From assembly GCF_007097525.1 (NCBI RefSeq), contig NZ_VKDD01000009.1:1-64000 (forward strand): 64,000 bases of DNA, written 5' to 3'. The notes beneath the pieces are model-generated. The model did not search any database. It was not told where the DNA came from and was given only the letters and a program-made list of their open reading frames with translations. The DNA is from Thalassomonas sp. M1454. Its GTDB lineage: Bacteria; Pseudomonadota; Gammaproteobacteria; Enterobacterales; Alteromonadaceae. How positions within the stretch are numbered: position 1 is the stretch's first letter; every line of letters begins with the position of its first letter. Positions 1 to 7,517 of this stretch are shown here, in pieces. The position numbers and the translations under genes were made by a program.

Positions 1-67
1 TTAAGTCGTTTTGTGTGTTCATTCATCATTAAGTTAATTTGCTACTAAGTAGCTATGTAAAATCAAC

Positions 68-118
68 ATCAATGTGAGTGCCCACACAAATTGCATGATA
101 ACTAATTGTTAAAGATGG
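68..118 (-). promoter_or_regulatory. rRNA operon leader: boxA and conserved 16S-proximal element
   Basis: Read on the minus strand, 106-118 gives CATCTTTAACAA, close to the rRNA antitermination boxA (TGCTCTTTAACA). It is followed at 68-88 by TGTGTGGGCACTCACATTG, an element typical of gammaproteobacterial leaders just ahead of 16S rRNA. The spacing and order match the E. coli rrn leader. The mature 16S gene should begin a short way beyond the left edge of the window; none of it is visible here. Confidence 0.8.
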
Positions 119-256
119 CTACACGATGTAGTTATGCAAACCTGTTCATGGATGAACGTTTTGGTTTGTACTTTCTCATGTAGAAGAACTAAGTCGCATT
201 CGCTTAACTCTTATTGCTTGTGGCTAACGTTGCCGTTTGCCCGAAGCAGGAGGCGC

Positions 257-284
257 ATTATAAGCACCTTAGTTAGGAAGTCAA
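257..284 (-). promoter_or_regulatory. rRNA promoter P2 (proximal)
   Basis: On the minus strand there is a -35 TTGACT (279-284) and a perfect -10 TATAAT (257-262) separated by 16 bp. They are followed by a GC-rich GCGCC discriminator. A 16-bp spacer and GCGC discriminator are hallmarks of stringently controlled rRNA promoters. It fires leftward toward the boxA leader. Confidence 0.8.
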
Positions 285-395
285 CAGCTTTTATAAAAGA
301 TTTTATAAAAAGTTTTTATTGGCGTTAAACTCTAAGTATTACTTAAGGTTTAACCTTCTAACCGTTCTTTGGGTTGCCCCGAAGAAGTGGAGCGC

Positions 396-423
396 ATTGT
401 ATAGATCTAAGCCTTGGCGTCAA
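396..423 (-). promoter_or_regulatory. rRNA promoter P1 (distal)
   Basis: On the minus strand there is a -35 TTGACG (418-423), a 16-bp spacer and a -10 TACAAT (396-401), followed by a GCGCTCC discriminator. The T- and A-rich tract at about 424-450 upstream looks like an UP element. Together with the second promoter 139 bp closer to position 1 it forms the usual P1/P2 pair of an rrn operon. Confidence 0.78.
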
Positions 424-433
424 CAAGTTTTTT

Positions 434-718
434 AGTTTTTTTATAAATTAATGAGTATTGGTACATATAATAGACAAAACGTATATTTTAGCAGCTACAT
501 CTTGCTTTGTTTCTATTTATTTATATAAGGCTCATCGTTAATTTGCCTCTTTACCCATATTAACGGGCGATTAATAACCATATTTTCCCAGATTAAATAC
601 TTCTTTTAAAAACACATACATTAAAAACAGAAGCGAGATTAACAACCTTGTAAAATATTGCTACAGTGGTTCACTTATAAAAAGCTTTAAACAATAAAAA
701 TAATAATTAGGGTTCGTT
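434..718. other. intergenic region, no feature recognised
   Basis: This AT-rich stretch separates the divergent rRNA promoters from the first coding gene. The part next to 434 is probably UP-element sequence and the right part must contain the promoter of the FAD oxidoreductase gene. I see no convincing ORF, hairpin or repeat in it. Confidence 0.5.
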
Positions 719-2515
719 ATGAATAGAAGAGAATTTATACGCATTATTGGCGGAACCGTTGCTGTCACAGCTATCGCGCCAACTTATGGTTTTGCCAACT
801 CAGGTTTTTCCTCATCGGGTATGCTAATTGAAGCTGCTAATTTTAACAATTTAGGTGGCTGGGTATTAGATACTCAATTTTATCAGCAGATGGGCGGAGT
901 TCAGCTATTAGCTCATGGTTTGGGCTCTCCTGTTGAAAATGCATCTACGCAAATTGACGTTATTGATTCAGGTTTATGGAATGTGTATGTAAGAACTACT
1001 GATTGGTGCCCGGGTGACTGGGAAGCTCCGGGACAGTTTAAAGTTCATATAGATAACAAGACTCTGGAGAATAATCTAGGAACTCAAAAAGGCTGGGGCT
1101 GGCAGCTTGCTGGGCAAGTAGAGCTTAATAAAGGCCAATCAAAAATTGAAGTTGAAGATCTAACAGGTTTTGAAGGACGGTTTGATGCGATTTACCTTAC
1201 TAAAGAATCAAGCCCTAAACTACCTAATACCCCAACAGATTTATTCCATTGGAAAGATCAACTCACTGGGCGCAGCAAATTAGCTATTGAAGAAAAAGTA
1301 TTTGATTTTGTTGTATGTGGCGGTGGAGTAACTGGTTGTGCGGCGGCAATTGCTGCTGACTCACAAAACATTAATGTTGCGGTAATACAAGATCGCCCTA
1401 TCTTTGGTGGTAATGCCAGTGAAGAAATACGTGTAACTTGTATAGGTATAACAGGAAAGAACGACAAACTTATTAAGTCGGTTGGCACAGAGGAGTGGAA
1501 ACTAGGCTCGGAAGAATCCATTGTCGACCAACAAAAAAGAGAAAAGACCATGGCCGATAGCAATGTAAGTTTATTTGCTGGTCACATGCTAATTGGTCTT
1601 GAGAAACAAGGTGATAAAATTGTCAGTGTAGATGCCCGAAATATAACAACGGGTATCATTACTCGCTTAAGATCGAAACAATTTCTCGACAGTACAGGTA
1701 ATGGTGCCTTAGGTGTACTAGCTGGTGCAAAATACCGTTATGGCCGTGAAGCAAGTTCAGAGTTTAATGAGAGCTGGGACAAACATGGCGATTTATGGAG
1801 CCCTGAAAAGCCTGATAATAAAGTTATGGGTGCTACCATAATGTGGAAAAGTAATCGAAGTAAACAAGCCGAAATTTTTCCAAAGGTTCCTTGGGCAATG
1901 GATGTAGCGGGTAAAGATGCTGCGACTCGTGGTGGATGGAAGTGGGAATATTCATCTGATGAGCTTGATCAAGTAGCGGATGGAGAAACCATTCGAGATC
2001 ACCTATTCCGAGCTATATACGGTAACTTTTACAATGCCAAAAAACACCCTAAACATCGTAAGACAAAAATTAACTTTTTAGGTTATATTCTAGGACGCCG
2101 AGAGTCAGTACGTCTAATGGGTGATCATATTTTCACCTTAAATGATGCTGTTGATAAGCCAGATTTTCCCGATATAGTTGCAGAAGAAAAACGCGTATTT
2201 GATATACACTACCAAGAAAAAGAGAAAGGCCATCATGCTGATTATCGTTCTGAAGGGTTATTTAAATACGTAGGGCTATATTACATTCCATTTAGAAGTT
2301 TATTTTCTAAAAATATCGATAATCTATTGATTGCTGGCCGTAACTTTAGCTGTTCACATATAGGTCTTGCCGGGCCTAGGGTAATGAATACTTGTGCACA
2401 AATGGGTGTAGCGACTGGTTACGCCGCCGCTTTGTGTACAAAATATAACGCTAATCCTCGCAAGGTCGGTCAACAACATATTACAGAGCTAAGAAAGTTA
2501 ATTGGCTACGTATAG
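719..2515 (+). CDS. Tat-exported FAD-dependent oxidoreductase with N-terminal carbohydrate-binding-like domain
   Basis: The 598-residue protein starts with NRREFIR followed by a hydrophobic stretch ending near residue 26. This is a twin-arginine (Tat) signal, so a folded, cofactor-loaded protein is probably exported. Residues 35-185 look like a beta-sandwich similar to golvesin-type or carbohydrate-binding modules (WNVYVRTTDW, GRFDAIYLT). Residues 194-590 are an FAD_oxidored-type flavoprotein with dinucleotide motif GGGVTG at 201-206 and a C-terminal FAD segment (NLLIAGRNFSCSHIGLAGPRV). Family members often sit in polysaccharide-degradation loci of marine bacteria, but no such genes are nearby and the substrate is unknown. 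It has its own transcription unit between the rRNA promoters and a membrane protein gene. The domain assignment is good; the reaction cannot be named. Confidence 0.8.
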   Translation: MNRREFIRIIGGTVAVTAIAPTYGFANSGFSSSGMLIEAANFNNLGGWVLDTQFYQQMGGVQLLAHGLGSPVENASTQIDVIDSGLWNVYVRTTDWCPGDWEAPGQFKVHIDNKTLENNLGTQKGWGWQLAGQVELNKGQSKIEVEDLTGFEGRFDAIYLTKESSPKLPNTPTDLFHWKDQLTGRSKLAIEEKVFDFVVCGGGVTGCAAAIAADSQNINVAVIQDRPIFGGNASEEIRVTCIGITGKNDKLIKSVGTEEWKLGSEESIVDQQKREKTMADSNVSLFAGHMLIGLEKQGDKIVSVDARNITTGIITRLRSKQFLDSTGNGALGVLAGAKYRYGREASSEFNESWDKHGDLWSPEKPDNKVMGATIMWKSNRSKQAEIFPKVPWAMDVAGKDAATRGGWKWEYSSDELDQVADGETIRDHLFRAIYGNFYNAKKHPKHRKTKINFLGYILGRRESVRLMGDHIFTLNDAVDKPDFPDIVAEEKRVFDIHYQEKEKGHHADYRSEGLFKYVGLYYIPFRSLFSKNIDNLLIAGRNFSCSHIGLAGPRVMNTCAQMGVATGYAAALCTKYNANPRKVGQQHITELRKLIGYV

Positions 2516-2530
2516 TAAACCTTAAATAAG

Positions 2531-2563
2531 CGATGCTAGATTCGGTTATGTTATCTAGCATCG
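2531..2563 (+). terminator. hairpin downstream of FAD oxidoreductase
   Basis: An 11-bp perfect inverted repeat (CGATGCTAGAT / ATCTAGCATCG) lies 15 bp after the stop codon. It is not followed by a T tract, so it may be a processing or weak termination structure. Confidence 0.4.
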
Positions 2564-2718
2564 TGTGGTTTATAGCAATTATATTAACTTCCGGCACATT
2601 GAGTAGCACTTTCAATTGTTCACCTAATTAATGAAAATGCTATTACTAAAATGTCGTATTGCATAAGCAATTCTGTACCGCGTATAAATTTACGCTCAGT
2701 TCATACTAAGGATCTACA

Positions 2719-3717
2719 ATGTTTAATAAACATTTGATGAACTATGGCTTATTAATCTCATTTGTCATTTTAATGGTGACAGGGATCATCGCTTACCTAT
2801 TGCCTTTTTCATTAAATAATACTCGAGTTCATATTGTATTTGCATTCGCTACCATCTTTTTTATTGGCTATCATTTAACACAAAAGTACGGTTACTTTCC
2901 TAAGGCTATTACTCGCACAAGTTTAAGAACAAGGCAGTTATTGCTATTAATCTTGTGTATTTTGATTTTTGTCTTAGTTAGCGCACTACAAAATATTGCA
3001 CCAATAAGTAAATTCATGGATTGGAGCTATGAAAGCAGGCATCAAAGAGAAATTCTCAGAGTATCACCAAATACGGCAACTCAAATAATAGAGAATAATT
3101 TACATACAGTGCGCAGCTTCGAACCTAAAGAGGATGATACACAGCGTGCTGTAGCTTTAGATATTGAAGTCAGAATGTCAGCGCAAATTACACATAAACC
3201 AGCTATTGCCATTTGGGCAGAATCCACTACTGGCGCCTTAATAGAAACTTTGTACTTAAGTCCTGAACTAGCTTACTCCGATTCACCAACTTGGCATGGA
3301 CAGACAGTTAATCGCAGCAAAATATTACCTATATGGAGAAGTCGATTCACTTTAATAAGTGGTTTAGAGCCTAACGGTACTATCGATGGTTCAACAGGAG
3401 CGACGGCAAACCATACATTCTCACTTAAAAAGTATTTTAGCCAAGCAGAACAAGAATACCTGATATTTTTCGAAATAAACCAACCATTTGACACCAATAA
3501 GGATTGGCAAGACAAGCTGTTAGGCCAGCCTTCAGTCGTATATTCCACTTATATGGAGCATTCGGATTTAAAGAAATATGCCATTCTTGAATTAACCGGC
3601 CATGGTGGCTCTAATAATTTAGGTGGTGGAATAGAATACGAACTCGACACTATAACTACAGCCAAAGAATTAGTTGATCTTATTCTTATTAGTGGAGCTA
3701 AATATAGAAGTGAATAA
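2719..3717 (+). CDS. membrane-anchored protein with DUF4405-like helices and periplasmic DUF2271-like domain
   Basis: The 332-residue protein has three hydrophobic helices at about residues 9-30, 36-53 and 71-91. The first two have the look of DUF4405/cytochrome b-like membrane segments (HLMNYGLLISFV, YHLTQKYG). The remaining ~220 residues should be periplasmic and resemble DUF2271-type sandwich domains (AIAIWAESTTGALIETLY, GGSNNLGGGIEYELD). Such proteins are sometimes found with FMN-binding or flavin-linked electron-transfer proteins, which could connect it to the flavoprotein upstream, but the 203-bp gap argues against a tight operon. The start has AAGGA 7 bases upstream. Function unknown; the domain names are from memory of family patterns and are tentative. 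Confidence 0.6.
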   Translation: MFNKHLMNYGLLISFVILMVTGIIAYLLPFSLNNTRVHIVFAFATIFFIGYHLTQKYGYFPKAITRTSLRTRQLLLLILCILIFVLVSALQNIAPISKFMDWSYESRHQREILRVSPNTATQIIENNLHTVRSFEPKEDDTQRAVALDIEVRMSAQITHKPAIAIWAESTTGALIETLYLSPELAYSDSPTWHGQTVNRSKILPIWRSRFTLISGLEPNGTIDGSTGATANHTFSLKKYFSQAEQEYLIFFEINQPFDTNKDWQDKLLGQPSVVYSTYMEHSDLKKYAILELTGHGGSNNLGGGIEYELDTITTAKELVDLILISGAKYRSE

Positions 3718-3763
3718 TCGCAATAGTTTTAAAAACTTGTTGTGATATTTGCATTAAATAATG

Positions 3764-3790
3764 AAAAAAGACCGCGGTGCGGTCTTTTTA
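3764..3790. terminator. bidirectional intrinsic terminator
   Basis: AAAAAGACCGC, a short loop and GCGGTCTTTTT form a GC-rich stem flanked by A and T tracts. It lies between the convergent membrane protein gene and acnB and can terminate both. Confidence 0.85.
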
Positions 3791-3837
3791 TTTTGAGTTC
3801 CAAATATAAATTCTGGAATTGTTTCAGCAGCTAATCA

Positions 3838-6435
3838 TTACGCACTAGCTTGTGCAATAACTACTTCTTTCGCTTTCTTCGTGTAACTATCCATAGTATG
3901 GAAGTTTAAGTAGCGATATGTATCGGCAGCTGTTGTATCTAACTTAGCAGAATACTCCATGTATTCAGCAACTGTTGGTAAGTGACCAACAATAGCACCA
4001 ACAGCAGCAAGTTCTGCTGAAGTAAGATAAACATTTGCGCCAGTACCTAAACGGTTCGGGAAGTTACGAGTCGAGGTTGAAAGTACTGTCGATTTCTCAG
4101 CAACACGCGCTTGGTTACCCATACATAAAGAACAACCTGGAGTTTCAATGCGCACGCCTGCTCTACCATAAGTAAAGTAGTAACCTTCTGCTGTAAGCTG
4201 ATCTCTATCCATTTTAGTTGGCGGAGCAACCCACATACGTGTTTTAAGTACGCCACCAAAATCTTCTAGTAATTTACCTGCCGCGCGGAAATGACCAATG
4301 TTAGTCATACAAGAGCCGATAAATACTTCGTCTACATCTGCGCCAGCAACATCTGAAAGAAGCTTAGCGTCATCAGGATCATTTGGACAACAAACAATAG
4401 GCTCTTTAATTTCATTTAAATCAATTTCTAAAACATGAGCATATTCTGCATCACTATCAGCTTCCATTAACGATGGATTAGCTAACCACTCTTGCATTGC
4501 TACAATGCGGCGCTCAATAGTACGTACATCACCGTAACCTTCACTGATCATCCACTTAAGCATAACGATGTTTGATTCTAAGTACTGTGCAACGGCATCT
4601 TCTTCAAGTTTAATTGTACAACCTGCAGCACTTCGCTCCGCTGATGCGTCAGATAATTCAAATGCTTGCTCAACCGTTAAACCGGTTAAACCTTCTATCT
4701 CTAATACTCGACCAGAAAACTCATTAACTTTACCTGCTTTTTCGACCGTTAATAAACCATTTTTAATCCCGTAGTAAGGGATGGCATGAACAAGATCGCG
4801 TAAAGTGATGCCTGGTTGCATTTCACCTTTAAAACGAACAAGAACCGATTCCGGCATATCAAGTGGCATAACACCTGTTGCCGCAGCAAATGCTACTAAA
4901 CCAGAACCAGCAGGGAATGAAATACCAAGAGGGAAGCGAGTATGTGAATCACCACCTGTACCAACAGTGTCTGGTAATAACATACGATTTAACCATGAGT
5001 GAATAACACCATCACCTGGACGAAGTGACACACCACCGCGGTTCATCATAAAGTCAGGTAATGTGTGATGGGTATTTACATCAACAGGTTTAGGGTATGC
5101 CGATGTATGACAGAAAGACTGCATTGTTAAATCGGCAGAGAAACCTAAACAGGCTAAATCTTTTAATTCATCACGAGTCATAGGACCGGTAGTATCTTGT
5201 GAACCAACCGTGGTCATTTTAGGCTCACAATATTGACCCGCACGTACGCCATCTACGCCACATGCTTTACCAACCATTTTTTGCGCTAAAGTATAACCTT
5301 TAGAGCTTGCGGTAGCATCTTCTGGCTTTTGGAATAAATCAGTTTCACCTAAACCTAACGCTTCACGTGCACGGCCAGTTAAGCCACGACCAATAATAAG
5401 TGGAATACGGCCACCAGCTCGAACCTCATCAAGTAAAACCGGGCTTAATTCGAATGTAGAAATAACTTCGTCTGTATTTGCACGCTTAACCACACCTTCG
5501 TATGGGAAGATATCGATCACATCACCCATATTCATCGCCTGTACGTCTAATTCAATTGGTAGTGCACCAGAGTCTTCCATAGTGTTATAGAAAATTGGCG
5601 CTATTTTACCGCCTAAACATACACCGCCACCACGCTTGTTAGGAATATAAGGGATATCATCTCCCATAAACCATAGCACTGAGTTTGTTGCCGACTTACG
5701 AGAAGATCCCGTACCAACAACATCACCTACATATGCTAATGGAATGCCGTCTTGTTGTAATTCTTCAATTTGCTTGATCGGGCCAATAACACCTTCTTCT
5801 TCAGGTTCAATACCATCACGGCCAATCTTAAGCATAGCTTTTGCGTGTAGAGGGATATCAGGACGAGACCAAGCATCAGGTGCTGGAGATAGATCGTCGG
5901 TATTGGTTTCACCAGTAACTTTAAATACTTTAACCGTGATTTTTTCAGCAACAGGTTCACGATTAGTAAACCACTCACCGTTAGCCCAAGATTGCATAAC
6001 AGCTTTAGCTTGCTCGTTACCAGCTTCAGCTTTTTCTTTTACGTCGTGGAATGCATCAAACATTAATAATGTTTTAGAAAGCCCCTTTGCTGCAGTTGCA
6101 CCTAACTTATCGCAATCTAAAAGATCAATCATTGGTTGAATGTTGTAACCACCAAGCATTGTACCTAATAATTGGGTTGCGCGCTCAGCATCTAAGATTG
6201 GCGATGTTGTTTCACCTTTTGCGATTGCAGCTAAAAATCCAGCCTTAACATAAGCTGCGTCATCAACACCGGCAGGTATACGATTTGCAAGTAGGTCTAA
6301 TAAAAGAGCTTCTTCACCGGCAGGTGGATTCTTTACTAATTCAATTAACAGAGCAACTTGCTCAGCATCTAATGGCTTAGGTACGATACCTTCAGCGGCA
6401 CGCTCTTCTACGTGTTTGCGATATTCTTGAAGCAC
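3838..6435 (-). CDS. acnB: aconitate hydratase B (bifunctional 2-methylisocitrate dehydratase)
   Basis: AcnB isomerises citrate to isocitrate in the cytosolic TCA cycle and in many gammaproteobacteria also hydrates 2-methyl-cis-aconitate. The 865-residue length equals that of E. coli AcnB. The N-terminal HEAT-like domain ([15 protein letters not shown]) precedes the swivel domain, the AcnB-specific order. The three 4Fe-4S ligands are visible as Cys709 (GSCMTN), Cys768 and Cys771 (GCSLCMG). Motifs [13 protein letters not shown] and [19 protein letters not shown] support the substrate site. It is transcribed alone, leftward, ending at a strong bidirectional terminator. In E. coli acnB also lies downstream of the pdh operon, so the neighbourhood is conserved. 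A second, longer paralogue lies about 1 kb away on the other strand. Confidence 0.97.
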   Translation of the reverse strand: MLQEYRKHVEERAAEGIVPKPLDAEQVALLIELVKNPPAGEEALLLDLLANRIPAGVDDAAYVKAGFLAAIAKGETTSPILDAERATQLLGTMLGGYNIQPMIDLLDCDKLGATAAKGLSKTLLMFDAFHDVKEKAEAGNEQAKAVMQSWANGEWFTNREPVAEKITVKVFKVTGETNTDDLSPAPDAWSRPDIPLHAKAMLKIGRDGIEPEEEGVIGPIKQIEELQQDGIPLAYVGDVVGTGSSRKSATNSVLWFMGDDIPYIPNKRGGGVCLGGKIAPIFYNTMEDSGALPIELDVQAMNMGDVIDIFPYEGVVKRANTDEVISTFELSPVLLDEVRAGGRIPLIIGRGLTGRAREALGLGETDLFQKPEDATASSKGYTLAQKMVGKACGVDGVRAGQYCEPKMTTVGSQDTTGPMTRDELKDLACLGFSADLTMQSFCHTSAYPKPVDVNTHHTLPDFMMNRGGVSLRPGDGVIHSWLNRMLLPDTVGTGGDSHTRFPLGISFPAGSGLVAFAAATGVMPLDMPESVLVRFKGEMQPGITLRDLVHAIPYYGIKNGLLTVEKAGKVNEFSGRVLEIEGLTGLTVEQAFELSDASAERSAAGCTIKLEEDAVAQYLESNIVMLKWMISEGYGDVRTIERRIVAMQEWLANPSLMEADSDAEYAHVLEIDLNEIKEPIVCCPNDPDDAKLLSDVAGADVDEVFIGSCMTNIGHFRAAGKLLEDFGGVLKTRMWVAPPTKMDRDQLTAEGYYFTYGRAGVRIETPGCSLCMGNQARVAEKSTVLSTSTRNFPNRLGTGANVYLTSAELAAVGAIVGHLPTVAEYMEYSAKLDTTAADTYRYLNFHTMDSYTKKAKEVVIAQASA

Positions 6436-6753
6436 AACGCTTTCCTCTCTGACTATAAGATGAAAAACAAATAAATGTTTTCACTTTGTTATTAAATTTT
6501 ATTGAAATAAGTATATGTGATAACAAAATAAAACTGAATAACATTACTAATCACAAGGTTTATATTTACTATAAATACGATCAATATAGTTATAGGTATA
6601 AAAAATAAGTAAAAATACACTTATCTTTGTTAATAGCAATTTGCATCAAAAAAGCCCATGTAACAAATTGTACAAAACACTTTGCTTGCTTGACATTATA
6701 GGCAGGAGATATAGAGTTAAATGAATAGATTTATTTAGTTTCTGGTAACTAAT
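6436..6753. other. divergent intergenic region between acnB and small OMP gene
   Basis: This 318-bp AT-rich region must hold the promoters of two divergent genes. On the plus strand TTGACA at about 6692 is a plausible -35 element, but its -10 partner is weak. I recognise no riboswitch, operator or ORF. Confidence 0.4.
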
Positions 6754-7221
6754 ATGTTCAAAAAAATTGCAATACTTTCACTAGCGTTACTTTCTACTTC
6801 AGTATTTGCCACGGGTAAAGGTAATCACCATTTCCCAGGTATTTTTGTAGGCGCGACTACAATAGACGATAAAACCGACTTTTCTTACGGGTTAGAATAT
6901 GAGTATAAATTCACTCGTACTTGGGGAGCTGGTTTTGTATTAGAAAATACCGATGAAGCGCACGAAGGTGCCGGTGTTGAAGTTAAACTTGTTTCGGCTT
7001 ACTTTCACCCTATTCATCACGTACGCATCGGCTTAGGCTTTGGTGAGGAAAAGGTAAATGGCAGTCATGGTCACCCTAGCCATGAAGAAGATTTAGTACG
7101 AGTATCAGCAAACTACGATTTTGTTGTTGGTGACTTTGAAATTGCCCCAACCGTTGCATTCGACTTTGTTGACGGTGAAACCTCTACAGTATTAGGCGTA
7201 GCTTTTATTCGCCCTTTCTAA
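6754..7221 (+). CDS. small outer-membrane beta-barrel-like protein, histidine-rich
   Basis: The 155-residue product begins with a clear Sec signal peptide (MFKKIAILSLALLSTSVFA, cleavage after residue 19). The mature part alternates hydrophobic and polar residues in short strands (YGLEYEYKFTRTWGAGFVLE, FEIAPTVAFDFVDG) and ends with Phe in FIRPF, as outer-membrane beta barrels do. At ~136 mature residues it would form a barrel of about eight strands. Histidine clusters (GNHHFPG, HPIHHV, SHGHPSHEED) lie in putative loops and could bind a metal. It sits alone between the two aconitase genes. No specific family is recognised; function unknown. Confidence 0.65.
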   Translation: MFKKIAILSLALLSTSVFATGKGNHHFPGIFVGATTIDDKTDFSYGLEYEYKFTRTWGAGFVLENTDEAHEGAGVEVKLVSAYFHPIHHVRIGLGFGEEKVNGSHGHPSHEEDLVRVSANYDFVVGDFEIAPTVAFDFVDGETSTVLGVAFIRPF

Positions 7222-7241
7222 AGCGGCAAAAATAATATAAT

Positions 7242-7267
7242 AAGAAAGCTTTAGTTAGAGCTTTCTT
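7242..7267 (+). terminator. weak hairpin after OMP gene
   Basis: AAGAAAGCT and AGCTTTCTT form a 9-bp stem with an 8-base loop 20 bp after the stop codon. The following T tract is poor, so termination efficiency is uncertain. Confidence 0.4.
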
Positions 7268-7517
7268 GTCTATCACATTAAACTCATCACCTTACAAAGC
7301 CGTTTTGGATTAATCAAAACAGCATGCTTGTAGCGCACATTACCTGGTCATAACAAACCAACTAATATAACCCTCTCTTCTACCTGCTATAAATAGCATG
7401 AATATTGTTTATTTAACTAAATGATTAGTAGTGGCTAGAAATTCAGGTAAACTATGCAAAAAATTTTTCCTGCTAATTTAACTTTATTAGCAATATTATA
7501 GCTAGAGAGAGAGCCAC

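Noticed and set aside
134-328. 64-codon plus-strand ORF in the left end
   Set aside because: It overlaps the rRNA P2 promoter and leader on the other strand, has no ribosome site and no recognisable protein features.
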